A stretch of DNA of 64,000 bases from Eudorina sp. 2006-703-Eu-15 (lineage: Eukaryota; Chlorophyta; Chlorophyceae; Chlamydomonadales; Volvocaceae): assembly GCA_003117195.1 (NCBI GenBank), contig BDSI01000051.1, positions 186,001 to 250,000 of the forward strand, read 5' to 3'. Of this stretch, positions 46,301 through 57,291 are shown piece after piece. The notes under the pieces were generated by a model that was not told the DNA's origin, did not search any database, and saw only the letters and a program-made list of their open reading frames with translations. The position numbers were made by a program, and so were the translations under genes. Each line of letters begins with the position of its first letter. Positions within the stretch are counted from its first letter, which is position 1.

Positions 46301-48710
46301 CGCCTTCAGCGCAGGCCCCCACTCACCCGTCGCCGCCTGCTGGCCCTTGGAGCCTCCCGACGCCGAGGGTGCGGCGGGGGACGTGGCCTTAGCCGGGGTC
46401 GCTGGTGGGGCTCCCGACCTCTCACCCGGGGACGGAGGGAGCTCGTGCCCAGTGGCCGCTGCTCCCCCGTCGGCGGGCGCAGCTGGGGGCGCGGGGCCGC
46501 CGGGCAGCGGAGCCGCTGGCGGCGCGGCGGCATGCGCCGCCAGTACGACACCCGGCGGCGCCGCGCGCAGCTCCCTGACCAGGTCCATCATCTGCCGCTC
46601 CACCGCCACCAGTCGGTCGTCCATCAGCCGGTAGCTGGAGGGAGTGTGAGTGCGGGTGCGGGTGCGGGTGTGGGTGTGGGTGTGGGTGTGGGTGCCGGTG
46701 TGGGTGTGGGTGTGGGGATGTGGGTGTGAGTGCGGGTGCGGGTGCGGGTGCGGGTGTGGGTGTGGGTGTGGGTGTGGGTGTGGGTGTGGGTGTGGGTGCC
46801 GGTGTGGGTGTGGGTGTGGGGATGTGGGGATGTGGGGATGTGGGGATGTGGGGATGTGGGGATGTGGGGATGTGGGGATGTGGGGGGGGGATGTGGGATG
46901 TGGGGATGTGGGGATGTGGGGATGTGGGGATGTGGGGATGTGGGATGTGGGGATGTGGGGATGTGGGGATGTGGGGATGTGGGATGTGGGGATGTGGGGA
47001 TGTGGGGATGTGGGGATGTGGGATGTGGGGATGTGGGGATGTGGGGATGTGGGGATGTGGGGATGTGGGGATGTGGGGATGTGGGGATGTGGGGATGTGG
47101 GGATGTGGGATGTGGGGATGTGGGGATGTGGGGATGTGGGGATGTGGGGATGTGGGGATGTGGGGATGTGGGGATGTGGGGATGTGGGGATGTGGGGATG
47201 TGGGGATGTGGGGATGTGGGGATGTGGGGATGTGGGGATGTGGGGATGTGGGGGATGTGGGGGATGTGGGGGATGTGGGGATGTGGGGATGTGGGGATGT
47301 GGGGATGTGGGGATGTGGGGATGTGGGGATGTGGGGATGTGGGGATGTGGGGATGTGGGAGCGAAGGCGGGTGGAGGCGTGGGATGGGTGCAGCATGTAC
47401 AGTAGACAGGGAGGGACAGATGGCGGCTGGGAAGGAGCAAGGCGGGGAGGGGGCAGATCACGACAGGTCAGGAAACACTTTGAAAGGAGTGGGGATGGGG
47501 CATGATCAGCTTCCTGATCCCCTCCGACGAACTGCACGACAGCCGAGAAAGAAGGCACCGTGCTGCACACACGTCGCCTGGACGGCCTCAACTACCAGCT
47601 CCCAACTAGCCCTGATCCGCAACCCCCTGATCCGCACCCGTAGCCCACCCCCGTGTAAGGCGTCACCCCCTCCCCCGTGTTGTAACGTGTACCCTCCCTC
47701 CCCTGCCCTCCCCTCCCCTCCCCTCTCCCCCCTGGGTGGTTAAGGTCCCACCGCGCGATGATCTCCGCCACCTTGTCGTCCAGCGACTGCGCCAGGATGA
47801 TGGGGGTGGCGGGGGCGGCCTGCAGCAGCGCCTCGCCGCTCAGGGAGGTGGGCGGCAGCGCCGCCGCGGATCCCGCACCCGACCCCGCACCAGCGGGATC
47901 CGGATCCGGATCCGGAACCTGATCCGGACCCGCGTTCGTACCCGCACCCAGATCCGCGGCCCGCGCCTCGGGCTGGGGTGCATCCCCCTCCATGAAACCC
48001 CCGTCGAATTGTGGAGCTGCGCTGCTAGGGGACGGTGCTGAGAGCCCGCCCGGGTTAGGCGCGGTTAGGGGGGAGGACAGAGACGAAAGGCTCCCCAACG
48101 CCCGCGCGTCGTTCTGTGGCGGCTTTACTGCCGCGGCGGCTGTTCCGCCGCCGGCTTCCCCGTTTCCGGCACGCGCCCCGCCGTTGACCTGCTGATGCTG
48201 CCGCTTGTCTCGCTCCTCGTCCTCCCCTTGGGTATCCGACACCGCCGGCTGCGGCTGCGATCCAAGCCTGAGGAAGCTCCAGGGATTAACCAGGTGGGGG
48301 TGGGAGTGCGGATGCGCGGGCGGGGGCGCCGCCGGGGCGTCGGCATCCGGCATGTCCGCCCGCCGCTCCTCCGGCGGGACCACCCGAGTGTGAGGGATGC
48401 CGCCGCCGCCGCCCCAACCTGATGACACTTGCACGTCGTCGTTGCGTCGGCTCGTGAGGGGGCGGCCGCCGCCGTCGGGCCCAGGCTCGCGAATCGGCGA
48501 TTCGTCGCCGTTTTGGCGGAAGCGGATCGGCGGAGGCGCTCTGGCGGGATTGGAGCGGCCGCCTGGGGCGCAGTTGGGCGTGCGGAGTGGGCAGCGCAGG
48601 GGGCTGGGCCGGGCGGGGTGCGCGGACCCGTGGGTCGGCCCTGCTGCCGCAGCTCGCCAGGGACGCAGGCGCAGTCCTGACAGGCAGCAGCCGTCGTGTC
48701 GCGTTAACAT
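43325..48710 (-). CDS. Unrecognised protein, possibly plastid-targeted
   Basis: Exons in transcript order: 48710-47752, 46634-46327, 45681-45599, 45081-44984, 44690-44516, 43501-43325; GT-AG, phases close exactly, 599 residues. I do not recognise the family. The first 60 residues are rich in Arg, Ala, Pro and Ser and poor in acidic residues, like an algal chloroplast transit peptide. A long low-complexity Pro/Ala/Asp region follows to about residue 295. The helix around KVAEIIARYRLMDDRLVAVE is contiguous across the first splice junction, which supports the model. The conserved-looking C-terminal half holds SRLFEINRIQSAIT, SGYLESVKGLRE, FERWCAENADADVSYDTISA and a short Trp-rich, basic end (GWWRRGLRMLWPF). 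No transmembrane segment is evident. An additional small exon inside the 1-kb last intron cannot be excluded. Confidence 0.7.
45117..45300. repeat. 20-bp-type minisatellite in intron 3 of the unrecognised gene
   Basis: Irregular tandem units of GTCGGGGGAGGGAGGGGTAG with shorter derivatives, in the intron 45082-45598. Confidence 0.88.
46640..46815. repeat. GGGTGT / GGGTGC hexanucleotide array
   Basis: Irregular hexamer array in intron 1 of the unrecognised gene, merging into the 8-bp array that follows. Confidence 0.88.
46816..47360. repeat. 8-bp minisatellite GATGTGGG, about 540 bp
   Basis: Roughly 65-70 head-to-tail units of GATGTGGG in intron 1 (46635-47751). 7-bp (one G lost) and 9-bp (one G gained) variants recur at intervals. 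Because 8 is not a multiple of 3, the array is open in several frames and creates spurious proteins of over 300 residues on both strands. Confidence 0.96.
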
Positions 48711-51515
48711 GTCAGGTAATCTATACAAACAAAGTTGTTTTGGTAACTGCAAATGGGAAATCAGCAAGACAGATCCAAAGTGATTGGATTGTTGTGGAAC
48801 GAGACTCACGTGGTGCAGACGTGAGATCTCAACGATATGACGCGGATGTTTGGACGTCCGGACGACCCGACCCAAAGACACAATAAACGAAGGCGCTGCA
48901 ATAAAGCTCATATGTTGGTCACTTTTGCTGTAAAAGGAAACGAGACCTGGCGGCCTGCCAAGGGACTTCGACTCCAGTTTGGCCGGCCGATACATGCCGG
49001 CCGAAGGACAGCCAGTTCTGGTTGGCTGTTGTTGAGCTTCCACCGAGTAAAAGCGAATCCGCCAGGTTTCACGGACCCCCAGGGGTGCCTCAGATGAGGG
49101 CTTGATTGGCCTGACAGGGCCAAACAGGGCTTTGGGCCTCTGGCCGACACACGCCCCGCGTTCAGGCGGCAGCGCAACCCAAAGCACGCACAGCGACCTT
49201 TTTTTGGGGGGGGGGTCCATCTGCCGGGGCCGGGGCCGTGAGGTGACGTCGAGGGGCGGCAATCACAACAAGATCTCCGTGCTCCCGGTACGAGCTCAAG
49301 ACCGTTCTAGACGAGACCACCGCACCCCCGGACGAGCGCGAACCTGATTCACGAATAGAGATGCCGGTGGACGACACACACACACACAGAGAGTGGACCC
49401 ACCGGCGCACCGCGTTACCACGTGTGAAGCTGTCCTTTCCTCGCGCACACACCGAGCACCGAGTACCGACCTCCTCCTCCTCCTCCCCCGCCCCTTGGCC
49501 GCCGCCATCCCACCACCGACCGATAGATAGCCTCCTGCCGACAAGCGCCCACCGACCGCTGCACAGCTCTGCGCGGCCGGATTGACAATCGCCCACAACC
49601 CTACGAGTCATATCACCCCCGCACGAGCACGGCATTGCCGTGTTGGCTATCGACTCCCAGTACACCGGCAAGCGTGCATGTATGTATAATGTCCAACATA
49701 CACCACCGGGTGATAGGGGTCAACGGGTTCGACGGTCTGCATGTGGCTGAGGGGGTTACGGTACCTGCCCAGCCTTCCTTCGCTGCGAGTACTGACCCTG
49801 TCCAGTGCCGCGCAACCCGCCCCACCCCGGCTCGGAGGTGCCGGGTCGGGGCCGGGGCGTCGGGGCCGGGGCCGGGTCGGCGCCATGAAGGCGTCATTGC
49901 CAGCTAGGCCCTGCCGCCCGAACCCAACGGAGGCACCTCCCTCTCAGCGATGCGCGCGTCGCATCCGAGAGCGCACGAATCCGAGATGCGGCACACGCAG
50001 AACGCCCACACAGCGCACGCGTCCGAGCTGAGAACACACAGCGCAGGCGGGTCTCTTATCTCGCGCAGTCTCGGGCGGGTATCGTATCTAAACACCGCGC
50101 AGTGGAAGCCAGTGGAGCCGGGCGAGAGGGCAAGTGCCCGTGGAAGCGGATGCAAGGGGCGGCGCCCGCGTCGGCGCACCCGGCGGCGGATGGCGCCTCC
50201 CCCCCTGGTGCGACGTCGCGATGACGTCAGCGGGGCACTGAGGCGCCCTCTCCCACTGCCGGCACACGACCCGGGCGCGAGGGGCCCCACCGACCGATGT
50301 CATTCTCCGCAGGCCGACATGCCGGCCAGCTGGCTGGCTGGCTGGCAGGCAGGCAGGCTGGCTGGCGGGCGGGCGGGCAGCGGGCAGTGAGGTAGAAGCC
50401 GGTCGAAAGGAAGGCAACAACACGGCCCATACCACATACGACATTACCCCCCCTACCGCCCCATACTCCGCACTTCCCTCCGTCAACAGGCGCGTCGGGA
50501 CTCGGACCCGACCCCTCGGCCTCTGCTGCGCCGCTGCCAATGACCCGCGGCCCCTCTTCGCAACAGACCACCCAGCCGCCCCCGCGCCCCTTGCCAACGG
50601 CTTCGCCCTCCGTCCTATCGGCATCCCGCATGAGCCATCCTCCAAGACCTCCATCCTCCCAGGCCTCCATCCTCCGTAAAGCCTCCCCACCACCCCGCAC
50701 CCCCCACCGGCACCCACTCAAACCCCAGGCGGACGTCAGGCCCCACCCTCAGCCGCCGCGGCGCCCAGCTGACAGCGGACACCTCCACTCTCAGCTCAAT
50801 ACCCTTCCGACAACCGCCCCGGCCTACCTGCAACACCCAGAAACGGTCTGCATCCTGCAAATACTTAATTCGAGATTGCACCCGCCGCCACGCATCGTGA
50901 AGACGACCTCAGTCACCGCAATCCCCCCAAGCGACCCTCCGCCACAGTCAGCGCCTCCCCCCCCCACACACCCCCGGCCCAACCCCATACCCCACAGGCA
51001 CGCTGGCGCGCCTGTGCGCTCAGGTTTAGCGACGGCCTGCTGCATTGCATTGCATTGCATTGCAAGCTATCAGCCCCCGCTGCTCTGTCTCTCACCGCCG
51101 TGCGCACGGACGCTGATGCTGCCCCCCTCCGCTCCGCACCCAACACCGACGCCCCCGCCGTCGCCTCCTCCCTCCCCCCCGTTGCTTGCAATCGTGGTGG
51201 AGGTGTAGAGAGGCACTGCGGCAACGCAACGTACCACCCGCACCGCCCGTGCCTGAGGGAGCTTCCAGGCAGACATCGTCCGTGCCCGTGTCCATGCAAC
51301 ACCACACCACCACCGCCGTCATCCACCGGACCATTAGAACAAGCCCCCGCCCCACGACCCCGCGGTAGCCCCCGCCCCACGACCCCGCGTTGCTGCTGTC
51401 ACACCTGCTGGCCGGGAGGGGTGCTGCTGGGCCCTACCCGCTCATCTGGCGCGGCCAAGCACACACAAACACCCTGACCCAGCAAGGCCTGACGTGTGCG
51501 ACGTCGCTCTGACTC
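48711..51515. other. Spacer upstream of the unrecognised gene
   Basis: About 2.8 kb between two - strand genes. It contains the 5' UTR and promoter of the gene starting at 48710, a CA run at 49376-49388, TTGCA pentamers near 51042-51063 and GGCT/GGCA tracts near 50330-50385. Open frames are short or low complexity, and I support no gene. Confidence 0.45.
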
Positions 51516-51901
51516 AGCTGGGCGGGCAGGCCTGCCGAATGGTGCAACTTTAGCTAGTACGATTAGGTTGGGACGCGGGACCAGGCTAGTTTTACCGCAC
51601 CGGGCAGGGGCGCGCCTCCGAATTGCTGAGGAACGCGCCCTGGGTGCTGCAAGGACTTGAGGAGGTTGAACAGCGGACTGCGAGGCGCAGACCGCCCGGG
51701 ATGGGCTTCCGCCCAATCCCTTGAGGGGGCACAGCTGTCATCGATCCTCAGGGATCGGGCGCGCGCCCTTGGTTGAGAGCGAGGGGACAGAGGCCCCTTA
51801 CGCCCCTCTCCCCCGAATCCGGGGGAGAGTGCTTCGGCGGTCTCCCGTATGGGGCGGGTTAGCGCCCCCGGCCAGCGTCGGCCCGGCAGATATGCAACGA
51901 T
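51516..51901 (-). mobile_element. 386-bp short interspersed repeat, copy 2
   Basis: Reverse complement of 24757-25142, same length and differing at only a handful of positions by eye. It lies about 300 bases beyond the CNNM stop codon, in that gene's sense orientation, so it may be part of its 3' UTR. No clear target-site duplication around this copy. Confidence 0.75.
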
Positions 51902-52193
51902 TCACACAGTTCTCTTTTACACACACACACCCTAACCACGCACACCCCAACACGCACACACACACCCCAACCACGCACACACGGGTGGGTTTCTCATCAA
52001 CCACACACGCACACGCGCGTATGCGCGCACGCATCAAGAGAGGTCGCCCGCCGAGAGCGCGAAGGGGCGCGCAGGGACCGGGCAAGGACGCACGTGCCAA
52101 CCCGGATCAAACCCCCGCCCCCCCCGCGCCAGTCGGTGGATGTGGATGTGGATGTGGATGTGGATGCCAACCAGGGGTATGGGGGTAAGGCTG

Positions 52194-55100
52194 TCAGTCG
52201 GCTCCACTGCCGCCGCCGCCCCGCCCCGCGTTGGATTCAAGCAGCGGCAGCTTCGCGTCCGCGTCCGAGTCGGCGGCGACGCCGCCGCTGCGGCCGCCGC
52301 CGCCGCCGACGCTGCGCAGCAGCGACAGCTTCAGCCTGCCCGCCGACGCCGCCGACCCCAGGCCGCCGCTGCTGCCGGTCGGAGCCCCGACACCGCCGCC
52401 CACGCCATCCCCGACGGGTGCTACAGCTCCCGCGCCCCCGCCCGCCTGCTGTCGCCGCCCCTCCGCCCCGCCCCTCTGAGAGCTCACCGGCGACATCGCC
52501 CCCGACCCGCCGGCCGGCCCCACGCCCACGCCGCCCGCCGACGCGGAGTCCGCCGCCGCCGCCCCGCCCGCCGCCGCAAACACCGACAACGCCGCTCCCC
52601 GCTGCGCCCCCGCCGCCCCCGCCGCCGGCTGCATCCCCCTGTCCCCGCGGTCGCCTTCAAGCGGCGTGAGCTCCGCGGCCCCCGCCGCGCCCGGCGCCAC
52701 GACGGCGCCCCCTCCTCCGGGGAGGTTGGATGAGAGGCCGCCCGCCGCCGCGCTGTAGCTGTGTGTGTAGTCCAGCAGCGCCGTCCTCGGTGAGGAGGCC
52801 CCCAGGCGGCCGACACGGGGGGTGAAGAGGCCGGTGGACAGCACCTGGCGCAGGCGGGGCGGCAGGGAGCCCGCCACCGCGGCTGCGTTGACGCGCTGGC
52901 TCTGCAGGTTGTCGATGTAGAGGTCCGTCTCGTCGATGATCTCCTCCTGAGGGGGTGGGGGTGGGGGTGGGGGTGGGGGTGGGGGTGGGGGTGGGGTGGG
53001 GGTGGGGTGGGGGTGGGGGTGGGGTGGGGGTGGGGGTGGGGGTGGGGTTGGGGTTGGGGTTGGGGTTGGGGTTGGGGTTGGGTTGGGGTTGGGGTTGGGG
53101 TTGGGGTTGGGGTTGGGGTTGGGGTTGGGGTTGGGGTTGGGGTTGGGGTTGGGAGCCGGGGTAAAGGAGAGGTTGGTGGACATGCTCACACGGCGGGGAA
53201 TAGGGACGGGTCATTGGTAGGCATGTTGAAAGCTGCGATGGTGCCAGCGAGGAGCAAGGCCGGGCTCCCTCCCTTCGGCGCCATCGCCATCGCGCAGCAG
53301 TCCCCCACCTGCAGCAGCTCCTCGATGACGTCCTCGATGGTGATGATGCCCACCGGCTCCGCCTCCAGGGAGCCCCCCTGAGGGCCACCGGGGCCGTACT
53401 CGTCCGCCAGGGACGTGTAGCCGTCCCGACTGCCCCGGAAGCCCCCCGAGCCGATCCGCCGGAAGGAGTTCCCCCGGGGCTGGGTCGGCCAGGAGGCGCC
53501 CACTGAACGCAGCGGGGGGGGGGAGAGGCAACAGCACGACCCCGCAACACCACGGAGGAACAGCACACGGACACGCACGTACACGGTACGGTAAGGCACG
53601 GCACGGTACGGGGAAATGGGGACGTCAACGGGGGGTGCGTCTCATCGGTCGTGACGCGCAGCGCTGTCTCAACCCTAGAGGTACTTACTGGCACAGGGCG
53701 AGGGAGGCCTGCCGCGCGCCGCCGCCGCCGCGGGGCGAGCAAGTTGACGGGCTCCACTGCACACGCCCACGCACCCCCTTGCCCCCCCCCCTCACCCGTC
53801 TTCCTGCCGCCAAGGAACGACGCCCCCGACGCCCCATCCAGCTCCCCGCCGACGCCCCCGGGGCCGCCGCCCGCCCCGGGGGCCCGGGTGAGGACCGCCA
53901 TGTGGCTCTTGCCCGTCTCAAACAGCTTGAGCATGTCGTACATGGGCGTGTCCGCCGCCAGCCGGGGCACCTCCCGGAGCCGCAGGGAGGAGACGGAGGT
54001 GTTGTCGGCCGGGTTGATGAGCACCAGCTCCTTGACCAGGATAAGGCCCATGATGGCCTTGCGGTTGCCCTCCCTGGAGAGGGGGGATGGACGTGCGAGG
54101 GGACGAACGGGAAGGCGGGAAGGAGGAGTGAGGAGGAGGAGGCTGACCAGCCGGATCAGCAGCGCTTGCCCCGCGATGCCAACACCAACCCTAACCGCGT
54201 TAGCACCTTGTCTTCACACCTCAGCCCTTTCTCCTTCACACCGCGAGTCTACCACTCACTCATCCACCACCCCCACACCTTTCCCACACACGGTCACGCA
54301 AATCCCCATCAAACACCCCCACCCGCCCGCGCCCCCACCCACCCCACCCCCACCTGTGCACGGGTATGCGGCTGTGTCCCGACATGAGGATGGCCTGCAG
54401 CGTCCGCTCGTCCAGTCGGTCCTCCGTGGACAGCATGAAGACCTTGTCCAGGGGGGTCATGGACTTGCTGGCCACCTGGGGGGGGTGGAGGGGTGGAGGG
54501 GGGGGGAGGATGGGACAGGGGTGGACATGTTGGAGCTGCCCTCGTGACACAGCCGTCATCCCCCTGCCCACTCGCCCTCTCGCCGCCGTGTGGCGTCCCT
54601 GGAGTCTTACCTCTTCCTCTACCTCGCAAGCTGTTTGGCAACCCGAACAGCTTGAGGGGGCAGAACCCCCATTACGCCCACCACCACCCTCTCCCAGCAT
54701 CCGGGATCCTCCAACGTGCAGTGCTCCGAGGCCCCCGCCCCGCCCCCGACGACGTCCGGCGGTTCACGTCAATCCACCAAGGCCGCGCATCCCCTCGCCC
54801 CCGGTTCCGACCCTCACCCCTGCCTGCCCCCACCTCGCCAACCCATTGCCAGTCAACCCCCGTTCCTGTCAATAAAGACAGCGAAACCGCAAAAGAGCAA
54901 CAAACCGATAACCGCCGATGTAGTCATTGACGACCAGTGAACCCCACCCCCACCCCCAACCCCCTCCCGCCCCCTCACCTTGTTGGTCAGATCCAGTGCC
55001 CCCCGGATGACGTGCACCTCGTCCTCACTGAGGGTGCCTCCGAAACCCGCTCCCGAGCCGTGCAAGTCCACCAGCGCCTTCAGCTGGGCGCGGCGGAAGA

Positions 55101-57291
55101 GAGCCTGAGGTGCACGATGAGGGCGCGACAGGATGGGGCCGTCGGGCGAGGGAGGGCCGTCGGGCGAGGGGGGGGGGGCGTGTGGGGGCCCTGTCGGGGG
55201 CCCAGTCGGGGGGCCGTGTGGGGGCCCAGTCGGGGGGCCGTGTGGGGGCCCAGTCGGGGGGCCGTGTGGGGGCCCAGTCGGGGGGCCGTGGGCCCCGGTT
55301 GGCAGTCCGCGAGCTGAGCTGACCCGTGGTGTTGCAGGGCTGCGTGTACCCCTTCCATCCGCCGGCCAATGACCCCCGCGACCCGCCCCTGTGCTGACCC
55401 CGGCGCCCCCATGTGCCTATGGGGCCCCCTTGCGCCACCAGCCAGGCACAGTGCGTGACGCAGTCCGAGCATGGCGCACCTGCGGATACGCTGTGAGGGG
55501 GATTCGGGTTCCAGCACGGTGGAGGCATCCAGGGCATGCGCCCGGGGCCCCCAACTCGGCGAGCCAGTCAGTCAGGAGCCCCTGGACCGATGCGCCGCCA
55601 GTGGCCAGTCCGCACCTGCCCTACAGATGCTCCATTTGCGGTGACTCCTAGCCTCTGCAGGATCCCGTGTACAGCATTCCACTCCCAGCATCTGCAGGAT
55701 CCCGTGTACAGCATTCCGCTCCCTCCCACACCAGGGGGTACCGCCACGACCGACTGCTGCAGCCCTCCGGCAGCTCTCCGGTCTCCCGGGCACGGCAGGG
55801 TCTGCGCTGACTTCAGAAGACCGCGATCAGCCCCGCGGTTGGGACATCGGCCACCGCCGGTCCATCCAGCCAGCCATGCCCCGCTCCATGGCCGCCCTCG
55901 TAATCAGCTGTGACAAGCTCCATCCACCGTCCGACCTCCCAACACGGCCTGGGCTCCCGCAGGCTGCCACTGGGTCGCCCCTCCTCCACCCCAGCCAGCA
56001 GCGCAACCCGTAGCTCCCGGGCCCAGCGCGAATACGTGAGCACGCTTTCAGTCCCGCCCGTCCGCTCAAGGCAGCACGTCCCTCCAGTCCCCTCACGGTC
56101 CGACCACCGGCCCACCCCTTCCGCTGCAGCGCGGCCTCACCGTCACGACAGTACCCCACAGGGGCTACCGGTGAACAAATGAAGACACAGGGTTTGTGTG
56201 TGTTGCTTAAGCAGGCAGGGATTGTGTGTGTTGCTTAAGCAGGCAGGGATTGTGTGTGTGTGGGGGGGGGGGACTAAGGGGACTGCGTGTGACATGTGGA
56301 GGATGGGGTAAGCCATGCATTGGTGGCCGGTCCCGGCACAGCCTCCCATATCCGCTGCGGCGTGCCCCGCCCTCCACTGCGACCGTAATCAGGGACCCCA
56401 TGACCTAACTTGCCTACCAGCGGTACTTACGCTGTGGTCAGGCCCGAGCAGGAAGTCCAGGAGCTTTCCGATGGGCCAGGCGATGGGGCTGCAAATCCAC
56501 ATGAGCACGCGTACGAACCATGCCGAGTACGCCCCCACTTTGAGGCCGTATCTGCTGCAGACGGCTTGAGGGATGATTTCGCCAAACACAAGCACCACCG
56601 TGACGGACAAGATGACGGCTGTCACCGGGTCTGCCAACCGATCGATGAAGAGGGGCAGCGCCTGCGGGAGAGGCAGCGCCACCGGAGTTGGTTTCGCCAG
56701 AAATGCAAGGGTATTCGGCTAATCCGTTGCGAATGGATGGCCAGCGATGGAATACCCCGGAACGCGCAGTTGGCTGCAACCAACTCGCGGAGACAGACGC
56801 ACCTCGGTCGCTGCCGCGTTGCAGAGAAGCAAGGTCACCAGCAAGAAATGTTGATGCTTGATAACCTGGAGCACGTCCCGGTAATGAAATCAGTAGGAAA
56901 GCCTATTTCGAAAATTTCTCGCCCTTGCGCCTGACGCACCGGCATAATCTTCATTGCACAAGTCCTTTCCTCAGGTGTGCCGCTCCTCTTCAACACCTGA
57001 CCGACAGATACCGGCGATGGGGCTCAAGCACCGACCGCAAGAATTAAAGTTGCGCGATGCGGCCCTCACCTCCAGCTCTACCATGTCTAACGACATGAGT
57101 CCCAACGTTAAGCCGCTCATAAGGCCAGCCATGAGGACAAGGAATAAGGATATGCAAATGTATAGGGTAAACAAGAACTCATTCTCTTGTGCACTGCCGC
57201 TGCTGTCAGGGGATCCACCCCCTGACAGGACTCTATGGAAGATGGTCATTTTGACTTTGGTAACATACTTGCAAGGCGCTGAGTTAGGCAA
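52194..57291 (-). CDS. CNNM/DUF21-CBS membrane protein (cyclin-M / CorC-type)
   Basis: Exons in transcript order: 57291-57070, 56996-56940, 56865-56803, 56661-56431, 55104-54979, 54475-54354, 54073-53796, 53502-53309, 52946-52194; all GT-AG and in phase, 681 residues. The DUF21 membrane domain (about residues 24-200) shows the family words GLMSGLTLGLMSLD, LLLVTLL-like HFLLVTLLLCNAA, and VLVFGEIIPQ, with three to four hydrophobic segments. It is followed by a split CBS pair: MTPLDKVFMLS, SGHSRIPV, GLILVKELV, then GIITIEDVIEELLQEEIIDE. CNNM proteins transport or regulate Mg2+ and related divalent cations; the membrane it occupies here is unknown. The CBS2 loop and a 220-residue Ala/Gly-rich tail are low complexity. 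The start could also be the Met at 57249. The 57-base exon 56996-56940 was placed by homology and phase. Confidence 0.92.
53042..53152. repeat. TTGGGG tandem array in CNNM intron 8
   Basis: About 18 hexamers of TTGGGG on the + strand with one short variant, preceded at 52950-53040 by a GGGGGT/GGGGT array. Inside the intron 52947-53308. The unit equals a ciliate telomere repeat, not the TTTTAGGG type known from Chlamydomonas. Confidence 0.95.
55180..55292. repeat. 24-bp tandem repeat in CNNM intron 4
   Basis: Four to five units of the form CCGTGTGGGGGCCCAGTCGG plus GGGG, in the 1.3-kb intron 55105-56430. Confidence 0.88.

Noticed and set aside
46816..47360. CRISPR-like array
   Set aside because: Units are contiguous 8-bp repeats with no spacers, in a eukaryotic intron.
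46178..47743. Very long open frames on both strands (over 300 codons)
   Set aside because: They are translations of the GATGTGGG/GGGTGT arrays, open in several frames at once; only 46327-46634 (-) has real coding character, as an exon.
53042..53152. Chromosome end or telomere addition site
   Set aside because: The array is inside an intron with coding exons on both sides in phase, so it is not a terminus.
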